In this document: positions 54,424 through 63,779 of the stretch, one piece after another
Position numbering within the stretch: position 1 is the stretch's first letter
How the letters are laid out: each line of letters opens with the position of its first letter
From: Gelria sp. Kuro-4
Lineage (GTDB): Bacteria > Bacillota > DTU030 > DUMP01
DNA: 64,000 nt
Direction of reading: 5' to 3'
Assembly: GCF_019668485.1 (NCBI RefSeq)
Contig: NZ_AP024619.1
Span: 1,735,001-1,799,000, forward strand
The notes under the pieces: generated by a model
The model's input: the letters and a program-made list of their open reading frames with translations, nothing else
What the model was told of the DNA's origin: nothing
Database searches by the model: none
Made by a program: the position numbers and the translations under genes

Positions 54424-55686
54424 TTAGTTGCTCAGGGATGGCGTAGGTTTCCAGACGTACTCAGGATCGTAGGGCTTTCCGCTTCGCCAGATGTAGTAGA
54501 TGACTACGGCGAGCTTGCGCATGAGAGCTACCGTTGCGACTTTAGGGTGCTTGCCTTCCTGAAGCTTGCGCTGGTAGTAAGCGTTAAAGCGTTCATCGCA
54601 GCGTTTAGCGGCTTGTGCGCAGAACCAAAGAGCTCGCCTGAGGTAGGGAGAACCGCGCTTGGATATGTGCATACGGGTACCCTGGAACTCTCCCGATTCC
54701 TTGACGCTGGCGTCAATACCGGCAAAAGCCACAAAGCGCCTGGGATTGGTAAAGGTCGAGATGTCCGGAACTTCTCCCAGGAAAGTAGCGAGCACCACAG
54801 GGCCTACACCAGGCACAGTCTCTAGAACATGCCGAGGCAACTTCTCAGCCGTCGTTTCGGTCTTCTTTTCTTCAACCTTATCCTGGGCGCACACTTCGGT
54901 AAGCGCCTGGTCGATGGCGGCTTCGACGGTTTCTACTTGTCCTTCGAGGAATTCGATCTGAGCGAGAAGTAGCTTAAGCTCCAGGGCGAAACTGTCAAGG
55001 CCCAGAGTAATGCCGAAGCTATTTCTGGCGAGGTTTTGTACTTCGAGCGCCTTTTCTTCGCCCAAACGTCCCCGGGAGGCCTTGGAAAGGAGGGCCGCCA
55101 GCTCAGAAAGGTCGGCGGCAGCCAGTTCTTCTGGCGTGGGGTAGTTCATGAGAAGTTTCCGGGAACTACGGACAAAGGGCTCAGAGAAGAGGATTTCGTA
55201 TTCCGGAAAGATGCGGTCCAGGATGCCGAGCACACGCTGTTTAAGACTACCAATTCGGCTAACCAGTTCATAACGAAAGCGCTCTAGGGCTTGGAGTCTT
55301 AGTAAGCCGTCGTTTGGCTGTCGCGAGTCAGATACCCGGTCCATCCGGAGGAGATCGGCCAGGATGAAAGCATCTCTGGCATCGGTTTTGGTCTTACGCA
55401 GGTACAGGTTCCGGGCGGCATCCGACTGGATGGGATTAAGGACCCGGACCTGGAACCCGCGCTGGGTAAGGAACCCATAGAGGTTTAGCCAGTAATGGCC
55501 GGTGGCTTCCATTACTACCGTGACTTCTTCGGGTTTAGCCCCTAGCTTTTCTTGTAGCTGCCGGACGAATCGGTTCGCATCAAGGCGCCGATTCTTAAAC
55601 CGTTGGTGAAAGACCTCCTGACCACGGTCATTCAAAACACACGCTTTATGTTCCCGTTTGGCGATGTCGATGCCACAGTAGTACAC
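54424..55686 (-). CDS. IS110 family transposase
   Basis: A 420-residue, apparently intact DEDD recombinase on the minus strand, opposite to all neighbours. The RuvC-like domain has Asp7 (CGIDIAK), Glu60 (VVMEATGHY), Asp102 and Asp105 (KTKTDARDAF). The C-terminal Transposase_20 domain has VPGVGPVVLATFLGEV and the serine-containing HISKRGSPYLRRAL. Recent work shows that IS110 enzymes are guided by a structured RNA from the element's own non-coding end. It is unrelated in sequence to the fragment at 41353, apart from the family motifs. Confidence 0.95.
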   Translation of the reverse strand: MYYCGIDIAKREHKACVLNDRGQEVFHQRFKNRRLDANRFVRQLQEKLGAKPEEVTVVMEATGHYWLNLYGFLTQRGFQVRVLNPIQSDAARNLYLRKTKTDARDAFILADLLRMDRVSDSRQPNDGLLRLQALERFRYELVSRIGSLKQRVLGILDRIFPEYEILFSEPFVRSSRKLLMNYPTPEELAAADLSELAALLSKASRGRLGEEKALEVQNLARNSFGITLGLDSFALELKLLLAQIEFLEGQVETVEAAIDQALTEVCAQDKVEEKKTETTAEKLPRHVLETVPGVGPVVLATFLGEVPDISTFTNPRRFVAFAGIDASVKESGEFQGTRMHISKRGSPYLRRALWFCAQAAKRCDERFNAYYQRKLQEGKHPKVATVALMRKLAVVIYYIWRSGKPYDPEYVWKPTPSLSN

Positions 55687-55689
55687 AGG

Positions 55690-55880
55690 TAAGGCTCCTT
55701 CTCAAAGAGTAAAGGGCGGGTTCCCGGTGCCCTACGGAGCCACAACCTTGCTCGTTACTCGAGCTAGACAGGAAAACCTGTTGCTCAACGTGCTCAATCG
55801 TAGTTCCCCGTAGGGGCGGGGCAGCATTCTTTCTTTCAAGCTAAGTCAAGTGGGCACTTGAATGCTTTTGGAGGATATTC
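55690..55880 (-). ncRNA. Candidate IS110 bridge-RNA region upstream of the transposase
   Basis: In IS110-group elements the guide RNA is encoded between the left end and the transposase start. Read on the minus strand, this segment holds several short stems: GCATTC/GAATGC with CAAGTG/CACTTG inside (near 55830-55870), ACAGG/CCTGT (near 55770-55785) and CTCGAG/CGAG (near 55755-55770). The position and the stem-loop content fit, but no consensus match was made. Confidence 0.35.
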
Positions 55881-55969
55881 GCTGTCCCCACCCTTCCTAC
55901 GTGGAATTGTGCCCCATCAGGTTCCTTTTAGCAAGGACCTGACTGACTATATTGTACAAGGAGGAAGGT

Positions 55970-57346
55970 ATGAAGCGGAAGGCGCTCCTCTTCTGGACCT
56001 GCTCCCTCTTGGGAGCAGCGCTGGTTCTCTTTTTTCTGAGCCCGGCGCTCTACAGGCTGGGTGCCTTCCGTTTTGCCGTCCGGGTACTGCCGGGCCTGGG
56101 CCGCACCAGGATAGAACTGCCGCCCGTCGGCGCGGTGGAAGCGCGCACGCACTTGACGCCCCTGGATGTGGTGTTAACCTTAAGGAGCGTGGATCCAGAC
56201 CAACTGCAGCGCCTGCTGGGGTCCCCGGGAGCGAGGCAGGCCGCGCTGGCCACCTTGAGGGAAGGGGGACGGCGCATTGCGGCGCACTTCTTGCTCCGCA
56301 CGCTCCTGCTGGCTGCCGCCGGCGGGGCCTGGGGAGCCTCCTGGGTGCGCCGCAGCTGGCCGGACCGGGGCAAAGGGGCCGTGCTGAGTGCGGCGGTGTG
56401 GGTGCTGGTGGCCACGGGTGCCGCGGCCACGTTTAACGTCCAGGCCTTTCAGAATCCTTCTTACAGCGGCATCTTAAAGGGCGCCCCCTGGATGCTGGGT
56501 TTAGCCCAGACGGCTTGGGAGCGGCTGGACAAGCTGGGGGCGGACGTGCGCTTTCTCACGCAAAACCTGCGCCAGGCGCTGGACCGGGCCAACGCGGCGG
56601 CACCTCTGGAGCGGCTCCAGGATGACATTAAGGTGCTCCACGTTTCCGACCTCCATAACAATCCCTTGGGGCTGAGCTTTATCGCCCAGATAAAAGCGGA
56701 CTTCGGGCCGGATTTTATCGTCGATACCGGGGACTTGACCGATTTCGGTACACCGTTGGAAGAAGGACTCTTGGCGCGGCTGCCTGCTCTGAAGGTACCG
56801 TATTACGTGGCGCTTGGTAACCACGATTCGCCGGTGATCGCCCAGGAAGTAAGGACACTTTCCGGGGTGCACCTGCTTGAGGGATGGCAGGCGGTGAGGG
56901 GGCTGACCTTAGCCGGCCGGGCAGATCCAACCTCCTTAAGCGCCGACATTAAACCGGCCGGTGAGGAAGCCGTCTTGGCCCAGGTGACAGATCTGAGCGC
57001 CCTCATCCAGGAAAAGGGCCAGGCCCCCTTTATTCTGGCGGTCCATGACCCCCGGGTGGGCGAAAACTTTGCCGGGGTTGTTCCGGTGATCCTCATGGGG
57101 CATACCCACCAGGCACGGGTGGAGGTAAAAGGCGGCTCGGTGTTGGTGAATGCCGGTACCACGGGCGGGGCGGGGGTGCGGGGCGTGCAGAGTGAAAAGG
57201 AGGTGCCGCTTACGGCAGCGCTTCTTTATGTCCATGCCCAGGGAGCGGCGCCGCAGCTGGATGCGGTGGATATCATCCGCCTCTATCCCCGTGCGGGCAG
57301 GTTTGAGCTGGCCCGGACCACTGTGGGTGCCACGCTGCGCCAATAA
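55970..57346 (+). CDS. Membrane-anchored metallophosphoesterase
   Basis: A 458-residue protein. It has a N-terminal membrane helix (about 6-24), two more hydrophobic segments around residues 105-155, then a calcineurin-like phosphoesterase domain (about 225-420) with all metal motifs: VLHVSDLHNNP, DTGDLTDFG, ALGNHDS, AVHDPRVG and LMGHTHQARV. The active site is probably extracytoplasmic. Substrates in the family range from UDP-sugars to phosphodiesters and cannot be picked. ATG 55970 follows AAGGAGGAAGGT. Confidence 0.85.
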   Translation: MKRKALLFWTCSLLGAALVLFFLSPALYRLGAFRFAVRVLPGLGRTRIELPPVGAVEARTHLTPLDVVLTLRSVDPDQLQRLLGSPGARQAALATLREGGRRIAAHFLLRTLLLAAAGGAWGASWVRRSWPDRGKGAVLSAAVWVLVATGAAATFNVQAFQNPSYSGILKGAPWMLGLAQTAWERLDKLGADVRFLTQNLRQALDRANAAAPLERLQDDIKVLHVSDLHNNPLGLSFIAQIKADFGPDFIVDTGDLTDFGTPLEEGLLARLPALKVPYYVALGNHDSPVIAQEVRTLSGVHLLEGWQAVRGLTLAGRADPTSLSADIKPAGEEAVLAQVTDLSALIQEKGQAPFILAVHDPRVGENFAGVVPVILMGHTHQARVEVKGGSVLVNAGTTGGAGVRGVQSEKEVPLTAALLYVHAQGAAPQLDAVDIIRLYPRAGRFELARTTVGATLRQ

Positions 57347-57366
57347 CTGTCTGAGGTGGTGAAGGC

Positions 57367-57912
57367 ATGCGCGTGTTTCTTGCCCTACCCCTGGAGTCCG
57401 GCGTGCGGAAACAGTTGGTAGGCTGCCAGAAGGCTTGGGCTAAAATGATCGGCAACGTCAAATGGGTGGAGCAGGAAAACCTGCACCTGACGCTGAAGTT
57501 TCTAGGTGAGGTTTCCGAGCAGGATTTGGTGGCGGTAAAAAGGGCGGCCGGCCGGGTGGCCGAGGAGTTTCCTCCTTTCTCGGTTAACTTAAGCGGTCCG
57601 GGCGTCTTTCCCAGCGCACGGAAGGGTCGCGTTCTCTGGGTGGGGCTTAAGGATGAAGGAGAGCGGCTTAAGCTCATGGCCCAGCGGCTGGACGCAGAGC
57701 TGGCTCCGCTGAATTTTTCACCGGGAAAAGCCGGCTTTACGCCGCATCTGACCCTGGGCCGGCTGCGGCAGCCTGCAGCGGTGACGATCCCCGCCCTGCC
57801 GGTGGAGGGGGTACCGGTAAGGTTGACCGAGGTTGTCCTTTACCGCAGTGTACTGACACCGCACGGACCTCTTTACCAGGCGCTGGCCGAGTTCGGGCTG
57901 GGAAAGAAGTGA
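57367..57912 (+). CDS. thpR: RNA 2',3'-cyclic phosphodiesterase
   Basis: A 181-residue 2H phosphoesterase (ThpR/LigT family). Both catalytic His motifs are present: HLTLKFLGEV (about 42) and HLTLGRLRQ (about 122). It opens RNA 2',3'-cyclic phosphates to 2'-phosphates. ATG 57367 follows gaggtggtgaagg. It is directly upstream of recA, a conserved neighbourhood (cinA-thpR-recA) in Clostridia. Confidence 0.92.
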   Translation: MRVFLALPLESGVRKQLVGCQKAWAKMIGNVKWVEQENLHLTLKFLGEVSEQDLVAVKRAAGRVAEEFPPFSVNLSGPGVFPSARKGRVLWVGLKDEGERLKLMAQRLDAELAPLNFSPGKAGFTPHLTLGRLRQPAAVTIPALPVEGVPVRLTEVVLYRSVLTPHGPLYQALAEFGLGKK

Positions 57913-57936
57913 GGAGTGGCAAAAGGGGGCAGGAGA

Positions 57937-58971
57937 ATGATCGAGAAGCAAAAGGCTTTGGAAATGGCCCTGCTGCAGATTGAAAAACAGTTCGGTAAGG
58001 GCTCTATCATGCGGCTCGGTGAGGCGGCCGGGCGCCTGAACATCGACGTTATTCCCACGGGGGCGCTGAGCCTCGATATTGCACTCGGGGTGGGCGGAAT
58101 CCCGCGCGGGCGCATCGTCGAAATTTTTGGCCCCGAGTCGTCGGGCAAGACCACTGTGGCCCTCCACATGGTGGCAGAAGCGCAAAAGCTGGGGGGTACG
58201 GCGGCGTTCATCGATGCCGAGCACGCGCTTGATCCGGTGTATGCGCACAACCTGGGCGTTAACACCGATGACCTCCTCATCTCGCAGCCGGATACCGGCG
58301 AGCAGGCGCTGGACATCGCCGAAGCCTTGGTGCGCAGCGGGGCGGTGGACATAATCGTTGTCGATTCTGTGGCGGCGCTGGTGCCCCGGGCCGAGATCGA
58401 AGGCGAAATGGGCGATGCCCATGTCGGCCTGCAGGCCCGCCTCATGTCCCAGGCCTTGCGGAAGCTGGCCGGGGCTATCAGCAAATCGCACACCGTGGCC
58501 ATTTTCATCAATCAAATCCGCGAAAAGGTTGGGGTGATGTTTGGCAATCCGGAAGTGACCCCCGGCGGTCGCGCGCTCAAATTTTACGCCTCCATCCGGC
58601 TCGACGTGCGCAAGCAGGAGTCCCTGAAGCAGGGGAACGATGTCATCGGCACCCGGACGAAAATCAAGGTGGTCAAAAACAAGGTGGCGCCCCCCTTTAA
58701 ACAAGCGGAGTTCGACATCATCTACGGCAAGGGAATTTCCCGGGAAGGAAACATTTTGGAGCTGGCTGCCGAACAGGACATTGTCACCAAGAGCGGGGCC
58801 TGGTTCTCCTATGGCGGCGAACGGCTGGGCCAGGGTAAGGAAAACGCGCGCGATTACCTTATCTCCCACCCCGATGTCTGCTGCGAGATTGAAGCCAAGG
58901 TGCGCGAAGCCTTTAACCTGGGTACCGTTAAGGCGCCGGCTGCCGCCGAGAGTGAGACGCCGGAGGAATAG
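57937..58971 (+). CDS. recA: Recombinase RecA
   Basis: Strand-exchange ATPase for recombination and SOS induction. The 344-residue protein has Walker [10 protein letters not shown], Walker [15 protein letters not shown], the DNA-binding loop L1/L2 region ending in [27 protein letters not shown]-like sequence, and a C-terminal lid. ATG 57937 gives [24 protein letters not shown], the family N-terminus; GTG 57916 is in frame but adds residues that homologues lack. No clear LexA/DinR box was picked out upstream. Confidence 0.97.
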   Translation: MIEKQKALEMALLQIEKQFGKGSIMRLGEAAGRLNIDVIPTGALSLDIALGVGGIPRGRIVEIFGPESSGKTTVALHMVAEAQKLGGTAAFIDAEHALDPVYAHNLGVNTDDLLISQPDTGEQALDIAEALVRSGAVDIIVVDSVAALVPRAEIEGEMGDAHVGLQARLMSQALRKLAGAISKSHTVAIFINQIREKVGVMFGNPEVTPGGRALKFYASIRLDVRKQESLKQGNDVIGTRTKIKVVKNKVAPPFKQAEFDIIYGKGISREGNILELAAEQDIVTKSGAWFSYGGERLGQGKENARDYLISHPDVCCEIEAKVREAFNLGTVKAPAAAESETPEE

Positions 58972-58974
58972 GCT

Positions 58975-59478
58975 GTGGCAGGAGACGATGCGCCCGGGGC
59001 TTTAGAGCGGGCGGCCCGGCAGCATGCCCTCCGGCTCTTGGGCCGGTGCGCCTATACCCGGGCAGAACTTAAGGCGAAGCTGGCCGAGAAGGGGCTCCCG
59101 GCGTCGGCGATTGAGGCGGCCCTCCTGTTTGTTGCCCGCTGCGGCTACCTCAATGATGTTGAGGTGGCCCGGCGGGAAGCGGAGCGCTGCTTTACGGAAA
59201 AGGGCTGGGGACCCTACCGGGTGAGAGAACGCCTTCGGCGGCGGGGGCTTACCTCCGAGCTCATCGCCGATGTGCTGGCCGCCTACGATGAAGACAAGGT
59301 GCGCGCGTTGTGCCTGGCCGCAGCCGAGAAAAAGGCGCGCCAGTTAAGGCCGGTGGGGGCGGGCCGGGTGAAGGCACGGGTGTGGCATTACCTCGCGCGC
59401 CGGGGTTTCCCGCTCGACGTTATCGAGTGGTGCCTTAACCGGTTGCCGATGGAGGAATCGGAAACTGGTACTCCTTGA
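58975..59478 (+). CDS. recX: RecA regulator RecX
   Basis: Binds along RecA filaments and modulates them. The 167-residue protein is built from three-helix repeats: ALRLLGRCAYTRAELKAKLAEKGL, then VARREAERCFTEKGWGPYRVRERLRRRGL, then the third near WHYLARRGFPLDVIEWCL. GTG 58975 lies 3 bases after the recA stop. Its TGA stop falls inside the -35 box of the rny promoter. Confidence 0.93.
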   Translation: MAGDDAPGALERAARQHALRLLGRCAYTRAELKAKLAEKGLPASAIEAALLFVARCGYLNDVEVARREAERCFTEKGWGPYRVRERLRRRGLTSELIADVLAAYDEDKVRALCLAAAEKKARQLRPVGAGRVKARVWHYLARRGFPLDVIEWCLNRLPMEESETGTP

Positions 59479-59503
59479 CAAGTGCAGAACGTTAGCTTAC
59501 AAT
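59475..59503 (+). promoter_or_regulatory. Strong promoter for rny, overlapping the recX stop
   Basis: A perfect TTGACA at 59475-59480 and TACAAT at 59498-59503 with a 17-base spacer. This is the closest match to the sigma-A consensus in the window. Confidence 0.75.
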
Positions 59504-59542
59504 TAACCATGGGTTATACCCGGTGAACGAGGTGAGCTGTGA

Positions 59543-59597
59543 GGTACGCCCTAAGTACCAGCGCATGTCTGCGGCCGAGTTCTTGCTCGGCTTCTTT
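59543..59597 (+). promoter_or_regulatory. Two-hairpin leader before rny, the second terminator-like
   Basis: GGTAC/GTACC (59543-59547/59555-59559) and GCCGAG/CTCGGC (59574-59579/59586-59591), the latter followed by TTCTTTGC. They lie between the rny promoter and its start, so they may attenuate transcription or serve in RNA-level feedback by RNase Y. Confidence 0.5.
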
Positions 59598-59613
59598 GCA
59601 TAAAAGGAGGTGA

Positions 59614-61164
59614 ATGGGCATTATTGAGATCAACCTGGCAATAATGATCAGCGTCGGCGCAGCCGTGGCAGCGCTCATTGTCGGCTATGCCGCGCGCAAG
59701 TATATCGCAGAGGCCAAGATCGCCTCAGCCGAAGAGGAAGCTCGGCGGATTCTGGAAGAGGCAAAGAAGGACGCCGAAGCCAAAAAACGCGAAGCGCTGC
59801 TCGAGGCCAAGGAAGAGGCTCACCGCGTACGCAGCGAACTCGAGCGGGAAAACCGTGAACGCCGGGCCGAGCTGCAGCGGCTCGAGCGACGTTTGGTACA
59901 GCGCGAAGAAAGCCTGGACCGGAAGCTGGAAGGGTTAGAAAAGAAGGAAGAGCTCCTGGAGAAGCGGGAGAAGGTCATTCAGGCTACGCAGGACAAACTG
60001 GAAGAAACCTACCGTGCCCAGGTCCGGGAACTGGAGCGCATTTCGGGGCTGACGTCGGATGAAGCGCGTAACCTGCTGCTTTCCAATGTGGAGAACGAGA
60101 TTCGGCACGAAACAGCTCAGCTCATCAAGAATATCGAGACGGAGGCCAAGGAAGAGGCAGACAAGCGGGCGCGCGACATTATCGCCCAGGCCATTCAGCG
60201 CTGCGCCGCCGATCACGTGGCCGAGACAACGGTCTCGGTGGTGGCGTTGCCCAATGACGAGATGAAGGGCCGGATCATCGGCCGGGAAGGGCGTAACATT
60301 CGCGCGCTGGAGACCATGACCGGGATCGACCTTATCATCGATGACACGCCAGAGGCCGTAATCATCTCCGGTTTCGACCCGGTACGCCGGGAAGTGGCGC
60401 GGGTAGCGCTGGAGAAGCTGATCGCCGACGGGCGCATCCACCCGGCGCGCATTGAAGAGATGGTGGACAAGGCCAAGAAAGAGGTTGAAACGCGCATTCG
60501 CGAAGAGGGCGAGCAGGCCACCTTTGAAACCGGGGTCAACGGTCTCAACCCGGACCTGGTTAAGCTGCTGGGCAGGCTGAAGTTTCGCACCAGCTATGGC
60601 CAGAACGTGCTCAATCACTCCATCGAGGTTAGCCGCCTGGCGGGGATCATGGCGGCGGAACTGGGCGCCGACGTGGCACTGTGCAAGCGAGCCGGTCTTT
60701 TGCACGACATCGGCAAAGCCGTCGACCACCAGGTGGAGGGACCGCACGTGTCCATTGGTGCAGACCTGGCGAAGAAGTTCGGCGAATCGGCAGAAATCAT
60801 CCATGCTATCGCTGCGCACCATAACGATATTGAACCACGGACGGTCGAGGCCATCCTGGTACAGGCGGCGGATGCCCTGTCGGCGGCGCGGCCGGGGGCC
60901 CGCCGTGAAACCCTGGAGGCCTACATCAAGCGCCTGGAAAAGCTGGAGGAAATTGCGGACTCCTTCGATGGCGTGGAGAAGTCTTACGCCATTCAAGCCG
61001 GGCGCGAGGTGCGCATTATGGTTAAACCGGAAAAGATCGACGATCTGGCCGCGGTGCGCTTGGCCCGCGACATTGTCCGGCGTATCGAAAGTGAATTGGA
61101 ATACCCTGGTCAGATAAAGGTAAACGTTATCCGGGAAACGCGTGCGGTGGAGTACGCAAAGTAG
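59614..61164 (+). CDS. rny: Ribonuclease Y
   Basis: Membrane-anchored endoribonuclease that starts mRNA decay in Firmicutes. The 516-residue protein has an N-terminal membrane helix (about 5-25), a long coiled coil (30-200, Glu/Lys/Arg-rich), a KH domain ([24 protein letters not shown], about 210-270) and an HD domain with [14 protein letters not shown] and [12 protein letters not shown] (about 330-420). ATG 59614 follows AAAGGAGGTGA. A strong terminator overlaps its stop. Confidence 0.97.
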   Translation: MGIIEINLAIMISVGAAVAALIVGYAARKYIAEAKIASAEEEARRILEEAKKDAEAKKREALLEAKEEAHRVRSELERENRERRAELQRLERRLVQREESLDRKLEGLEKKEELLEKREKVIQATQDKLEETYRAQVRELERISGLTSDEARNLLLSNVENEIRHETAQLIKNIETEAKEEADKRARDIIAQAIQRCAADHVAETTVSVVALPNDEMKGRIIGREGRNIRALETMTGIDLIIDDTPEAVIISGFDPVRREVARVALEKLIADGRIHPARIEEMVDKAKKEVETRIREEGEQATFETGVNGLNPDLVKLLGRLKFRTSYGQNVLNHSIEVSRLAGIMAAELGADVALCKRAGLLHDIGKAVDHQVEGPHVSIGADLAKKFGESAEIIHAIAAHHNDIEPRTVEAILVQAADALSAARPGARRETLEAYIKRLEKLEEIADSFDGVEKSYAIQAGREVRIMVKPEKIDDLAAVRLARDIVRRIESELEYPGQIKVNVIRETRAVEYAK

Positions 61165-61189
61165 AGGCGGGTTGGACCCGCCTCTTTTT
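61164..61189 (+). terminator. Intrinsic terminator after rny
   Basis: GAGGCGGG (61164-61171) pairs with CCCGCCTC (61177-61184) around TTGGA, followed by five T. Confidence 0.93.
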
Positions 61190-61288
61190 GGTAATAAGGG
61201 CCGGCCCGGCTGGGCAGGGATGTGCTTTCGCGGCGGCGAATAGAAGAGAATAGAAGAGGGGACAGGATTTCGGGGCGAGAAGGTGAGC

Positions 61289-61420
61289 ATGGGGGCCACA
61301 AAGGGGTTCGCGGCGGGTGACATGTCCGCGGGGACGCTCCGGGTTTACCGTTATGGTAAGTCGAATCGGAAGGAGACGGCCAAAATCATAAGCGAGGAGG
61401 ACAAAGCTTGCTGGTCCTAG
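61289..61420 (+). CDS. Possible 43-residue protein overlapping ymdB
   Basis: ATG 61289 with gaaggtgag just before it opens a 43-codon frame: MGATKGFAAGDMSAGTLRVY, a basic RYGKSNRKETAK stretch, and an acidic end. It overlaps the start of the YmdB-type gene by 13 bases in another frame, as coupled genes do. I recognise no family, and the ribosome spacing is short. A tandem 10-bp duplication (GAATAGAAGA twice, 61238-61257) lies upstream. It may be a real coupled microprotein or chance. Confidence 0.35.
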   Translation: MGATKGFAAGDMSAGTLRVYRYGKSNRKETAKIISEEDKACWS

Positions 61421-62193
61421 CTATAGGGGATATCGTGGGCAAGCCGGGGCGCCTGGCGGCAAAAACGCTCGTGCCAAAGCTTAGAAAGGAACTTAATGTG
61501 GATCTGGTTGTGGCCAATGGCGAGAACGCGGCGGGTGGCTTTGGGCTTACCCCGGAGGTGGCTGCGGAGCTGTGGCAGGCCGGTATAGACATTATCACCA
61601 GCGGCAATCATATTTGGAACAAACGGGAGATCTATCCATTGCTCGACCAGGAAAGCCGGCTTTTGCGGCCGGCTAATTACCCGCCTGGGGCTCCCGGTCA
61701 AGGGTGGACCATCTGGCGGCGGGGTGCGCAGGCGGCGGCCGTCGTCAATCTGGCCGGGAGAGTGTTTCTTGAACCCCTGGATTGCCCGTTTCGCTTGATC
61801 CGTGATCTCCTACCCCAGCTGAAAAAAGAGACGCCGGTGGTGATCGTTGATTTTCACGGAGAAGCCACTTCAGAAAAAGTGGCCTTCGGTTGGTACGTGG
61901 ATGGAGCGGCCAGCCTCGTGTTTGGTACGCACACCCACGTCCAAACGGCGGACGAACGCATCCTACCCGGCGGGACTGGTTACATAACAGATCTGGGTAT
62001 GACCGGCCCCCGGGATGGAGTGCTCGGTGTGGACCGCGAGATCATCATAAAGCGTTTCTTCAATCAATTGCCGGCCCGCTTTACGGTGGCCAAGGGAGAT
62101 ACGGAGCTCAGCGGCATCCTGGCGGACATTGACCCTGCTTCCGGCCGCACGATGCGGATCGAGCGCGTCCGTGAAAGCGTAGTTGCGGAATAG
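61408..62193 (+). CDS. ymdB: YmdB-family metallophosphoesterase (TIGR00282)
   Basis: A 261-residue phosphodiesterase of the YmdB family, reported in Bacillus to hydrolyse 2',3'-cAMP and to affect biofilm and motility gene expression. Metal motifs are VLAIGDIVGKPGR (Asp8), VVANGENAAGGFG, ITSGNHIWNK, VVIVDFHGEATSEK and FGTHTHVQTADE. TTG 61408 follows gcgaggaggac. The rny-ymdB order is conserved; a following spoVS gene, often present, is not seen here. Confidence 0.93.
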   Translation: MLVLAIGDIVGKPGRLAAKTLVPKLRKELNVDLVVANGENAAGGFGLTPEVAAELWQAGIDIITSGNHIWNKREIYPLLDQESRLLRPANYPPGAPGQGWTIWRRGAQAAAVVNLAGRVFLEPLDCPFRLIRDLLPQLKKETPVVIVDFHGEATSEKVAFGWYVDGAASLVFGTHTHVQTADERILPGGTGYITDLGMTGPRDGVLGVDREIIIKRFFNQLPARFTVAKGDTELSGILADIDPASGRTMRIERVRESVVAE

Positions 62194-62204
62194 GGAGGGA
62201 TAAG

Positions 62205-63020
62205 GTGGACTTCCGGGCGGACCTCCATACCCACAGCACCGCCTCCGACGGCACGCTCTCCCCCGGAGAGCTGGTGGCTGCCGCCCGGGAGAAAGGCCTG
62301 GGGGCAGTGGCGCTCACCGACCACGATACGCTGGCTGGTATCGGCGAGGCCGTTGAGGCAGGGCGTGAACTGAGCGTTACGGTGATACCGGGACTGGAGC
62401 TCAGTACCGAGGCGGCCGCTGAAGAGGTGCATGTGCTCGGTTACTTCCTTACCCCCCAGGCGGAGGAGCTGCAGCGCCGTTTAGCCGAGCTACGACGGCA
62501 GCGGCTCACCCGCGCCCGCCGGATGCTGGAACGATTGCGCGCGCTGGGCCTGCCGCTCAGCTGGGAAGCAGTGGCGGCGGAGGCCGGCACGGGTGCCGTG
62601 GGGCGCCCGCACATTGCGCGCGCCTTGGTGGCGGCGGGATATGTGGAGTCGGTGGAGGAGGCCTTTGCCCGCTATCTGGACCGCGGGCGGCCGGCCTACG
62701 TGCCGCGGGCCAAGCTCACTCCGGCCGGTGCCATCGCTTTGGTGCAGCGCAGCGGCGGTGTCGCCGTGCTGGCGCACCCCGGGCTCTTGTCCGGAGCAGG
62801 TCTTTTGGAAGAACTGCTGGAGCTCAATTGGCAGGGGATAGAGGTGTTCTACCCGGAACACAGCAAAGAAGTCGAGGAGAGGCTTTACGCGCTCGCCAGG
62901 ATGCATAGCTTAGTGCCTACCGGTGGGAGCGACTTTCACGGCGCGGGCAAGGCTCAGCTGGGGGCGTGCAGCGTGGGCGGCGAGGTGCTTGCGGAGCTCA
63001 GGAGAAGGCGCAGGTTCTAA
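62205..63020 (+). CDS. PHP-domain phosphoesterase (RNase AM/YciV-like)
   Basis: A 271-residue PHP protein with motifs ADLHTHSTASDG, GAVALTDHDTLAG, IPGLELSTE, VAVLAHPGL and PTGGSDFHGAG, i.e. the trinuclear metal site. It resembles the TrpH/YciV group, which removes phosphate from 3',5'-nucleoside bisphosphates and trims RNA 5' ends. GTG 62205 follows gagggataagg. Together with RNase Y and YmdB it forms a run of RNA- or nucleotide-degrading enzymes. Confidence 0.88.
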   Translation: MDFRADLHTHSTASDGTLSPGELVAAAREKGLGAVALTDHDTLAGIGEAVEAGRELSVTVIPGLELSTEAAAEEVHVLGYFLTPQAEELQRRLAELRRQRLTRARRMLERLRALGLPLSWEAVAAEAGTGAVGRPHIARALVAAGYVESVEEAFARYLDRGRPAYVPRAKLTPAGAIALVQRSGGVAVLAHPGLLSGAGLLEELLELNWQGIEVFYPEHSKEVEERLYALARMHSLVPTGGSDFHGAGKAQLGACSVGGEVLAELRRRRRF

Positions 63021-63071
63021 ACCCTTGGCCTGGAGCCATACACTGGTTCCAGGAAGAAAGGGGGGGGGAAC

Positions 63072-63779
63072 ATGCGCCTCTTTTTGACTGTGCGGCCGCG
63101 CCCGGTGCTGTTGGTGCCGGCCGCAGTGCTGCTTGTCCTGGCGCTCCTTTTTGTGCGCGGCCTGGGTCGACCCGGCCCGGCGGTGGAGGAGCTCGGCCGG
63201 CGGGCCCAGGAAGAGCTCCGGCGCACGGCCAGCTACCGCTTTCGGTTGGCCATCCGCAGCGTCATTGAAGGCCGGGAAGCGGTGGTGAGTGAGGTGGAGG
63301 GGGAGTATGTACATCCCGATTCTTACCACCTGCGCGGGCGAAGTTATGATTACCCTTTGGAACTGTACCAGCTGGGGCGCCGCATCTTTTTTAAGGATCC
63401 CGCCGATGGGACCTGGAAGGAGGCACAGGGTGGTCCCAACCTGGTGACCGAGGCCGTGAGCCTGGGAACCAGCCCGCTGGTGGATTTTCTTCAGGCACCC
63501 TCGTTCGAGCTGGTAGGGCGGGAAAAAGTGGGAGGGGCTGGCTGCTATCGCCTGCGTTCGGAGCTGGGGGAAGTAGCCAATCCGTACTGGCGCGTTTTCT
63601 TTTCGGACTTCACCCTGGAGAGCTGGATCAGCCGGGCCACGTTTAAGGTTCACAGGCTGCGGCTGGAAGGTAGTAACCGGAGCGTACCAGGTGATAAACT
63701 AGAAATCGATCTAGTGGTTTACGACCATGATGCACCGCTTACCATCGCCCTGCCGCCTCAGCTACAAAAGAGCCAGTAA
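63072..63779 (+). CDS. Exported or membrane-anchored hypothetical protein
   Basis: A 235-residue protein with an N-terminal hydrophobic segment (about 10-32, PVLLVPAAVLLVLALLFV) and a long extracytoplasmic, beta-rich domain (SYRFRLAIRSVIEGREAVVSEVEGEYVHPDSYHLRG..., SWISRATFKVHRLRLEG). There is no lipobox Cys. The pattern of repeated long strands is reminiscent of LolA/LppX-type folds, but I would not assign it. ATG 63072 follows agaaaggggggg. Confidence 0.65.
   Translation: MRLFLTVRPRPVLLVPAAVLLVLALLFVRGLGRPGPAVEELGRRAQEELRRTASYRFRLAIRSVIEGREAVVSEVEGEYVHPDSYHLRGRSYDYPLELYQLGRRIFFKDPADGTWKEAQGGPNLVTEAVSLGTSPLVDFLQAPSFELVGREKVGGAGCYRLRSELGEVANPYWRVFFSDFTLESWISRATFKVHRLRLEGSNRSVPGDKLEIDLVVYDHDAPLTIALPPQLQKSQ

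Larger units (their letters stand above)
54181..55960 (-). mobile_element. IS110-type element, approximate limits
   Basis: The intact transposase gene lies at 54424-55686 on the minus strand with about 240 bp of structured DNA on its 3' side and about 270 bp on its 5' side. IS110 elements have no conventional inverted repeats and usually no target duplication, so the ends cannot be fixed by eye. The limits given are those of the gap between the neighbouring genes. It separates cinA from the metallophosphoesterase gene. Confidence 0.6.
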
